A stretch of DNA of 22,005 nt, from the NCBI GenBank assembly GCA_002399025.1, contig DHCV01000008.1, forward strand, positions 31,790 to 53,794. The letters are read 5' to 3'. Below the pieces are notes generated by a model. The model saw only the letters and a list, made by a program, of their open reading frames with translations, made no database searches and had not been told where the DNA came from. The DNA is from Bacteroidales bacterium UBA4893 (GTDB lineage: Bacteria > Bacteroidota > Bacteroidia > Bacteroidales > P3). Below are positions 21,448-22,005 of the stretch, one piece after another (positions within the stretch are counted from its first letter, which is position 1; every line of letters begins with the position of its first letter). A program made the translations under genes and the position numbers.

Positions 21448-22005
21448 TTATCTATTAATGGTAATCTTCTTGGTTACAATTCCGTTTTCTGTTGCAACCT
21501 TAACAAAATACATTCCACTATTTAGGTTAGAAGTATTAAGTTCAATTGTGTTTTGTCCTGCTTTCATTGATTTTGTTCCAAGGTCAATAACGTTTCTTCC
21601 CATTAGGTCAACAACCTTAATAGTAGCAACTGAATTTTGAACCAAGCTAATATCTAATGTTGCGTTATATTTAGCTGGGTTAGGATAAATAGTCATTGAA
21701 ACATCGTTTTGAGTAACTTCTTCTAATCCAATATAGCTTCCGTAACCTATTTTCTTAGTATCGCTTGCAGCAAATTTACCATCAGAAGCAACTAAAGTAT
21801 CTCCTTGTCCATCAATAATGAAATATCCTCCAACACCATATCCAGCGTTAATTCCATCTCCGTATTGGTCATTAATTTTAAATGTATAGCAATCTCCTTC
21901 AGAAATTTCTAAGTCAACAACTTTCAATCTATCTGATGTTCCATCTGTGTAAGGACCACCTGTTTTTATAACTGTACCTTGAGAATTTTTAATATTCCAT
22001 GTAGT
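21448..22005 (-). CDS. C-terminal part of a T9SS-secreted protein (type A sorting domain)
   Basis: The frame is open to the window edge (TTWNIKNSQG at 22005), so only the last 185 residues are seen. Two parts are clear. The first is a domain with WNIKNSQGTVIKTGGPY and CYTFKINDQYGDGI, a module common before the sorting signal in large T9SS peptidases and other surface proteins of Bacteroidota. The second is a type A C-terminal sorting domain from about MTIYPNPAKYNATL through GRNVIDLG and LNSGMYFVKVATENGIVTKKITINR-like ending. The sorting domain directs outer-membrane export and is normally removed. The catalytic or binding domain lies outside the window, so the function is unknown. Confidence 0.9.
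   Translation of the reverse strand, partial: TTWNIKNSQGTVIKTGGPYTDGTSDRLKVVDLEISEGDCYTFKINDQYGDGINAGYGVGGYFIIDGQGDTLVASDGKFAASDTKKIGYGSYIGLEEVTQNDVSMTIYPNPAKYNATLDISLVQNSVATIKVVDLMGRNVIDLGTKSMKAGQNTIELNTSNLNSGMYFVKVATENGIVTKKITINR

Noticed and set aside
21925..21927. TTG at 21927 as the start of the T9SS protein
   Set aside because: The frame is open to the window edge and encodes a continuing domain, so the true start is outside.

Overview
The window looks like ordinary chromosome from an anaerobic member of the Bacteroidota, most likely a Bacteroidales-type organism. The evidence is AT-rich DNA, TAnnTTTG-type -7 promoter elements, few clear Shine-Dalgarno sequences, a type IX secretion (T9SS) C-terminal sorting domain, an HU-related protein of Bacteroidota type, a DUF3127 protein, lipoprotein peptidases (S9/DPP5-like and M49-like), and anaerobe proteins (flavodiiron protein, monocluster ferredoxin). 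No rRNA, tRNA, transposase, phage gene or CRISPR array was seen.

Layout. Positions 1-1500 hold an HU-related DNA-binding protein, an unrecognised 161-aa protein with a CPKC motif, and a small [4Fe-4S] ferredoxin closed by a clear terminator. Positions 1619-6645 are a tight five-gene plus-strand operon: B12-type radical SAM enzyme, small unknown protein, secreted alpha/beta hydrolase, PaaK-like adenylate-forming ligase and PlsB/PlsC-like acyltransferase. Together these suggest an uncharacterised lipid or acyl modification pathway. Positions 6798-11157 are a minus-strand operon: GtrB-like glycosyltransferase, a large GT39-like membrane protein fused to TPRs, and a flavodiiron protein. An O-antigen ligase-like gene (11422-12666) diverges from it, so 7972-12666 is probably concerned with surface glycan assembly.

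Positions 12975-16901 are minus strand: an HD phosphohydrolase, a DPP5-like S9 lipoprotein peptidase and a DUF3127 protein with an SSB-like acidic tip. dprA (17380-18474, plus) converges on an operon of an M49-like peptidase lipoprotein and gpsA (21271-18636, minus). The window ends inside a T9SS cargo gene.

The most unusual feature lies between the genes. Four families of short direct repeats, all with a 21- or 22-bp period, occupy the intergenic spaces. Families A, B and D sit in convergent 3'-3' gaps (6.7, 12.7 and 18.5 kb), with a further D copy at the left edge. Family C is a GC-rich 22-bp array of four units between the divergent HD-hydrolase and dprA genes, with a B-like copy beside it and a lone C copy at 11.28 kb. 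The families recur at separate loci and in both orientations, but no encoded protein explains them.
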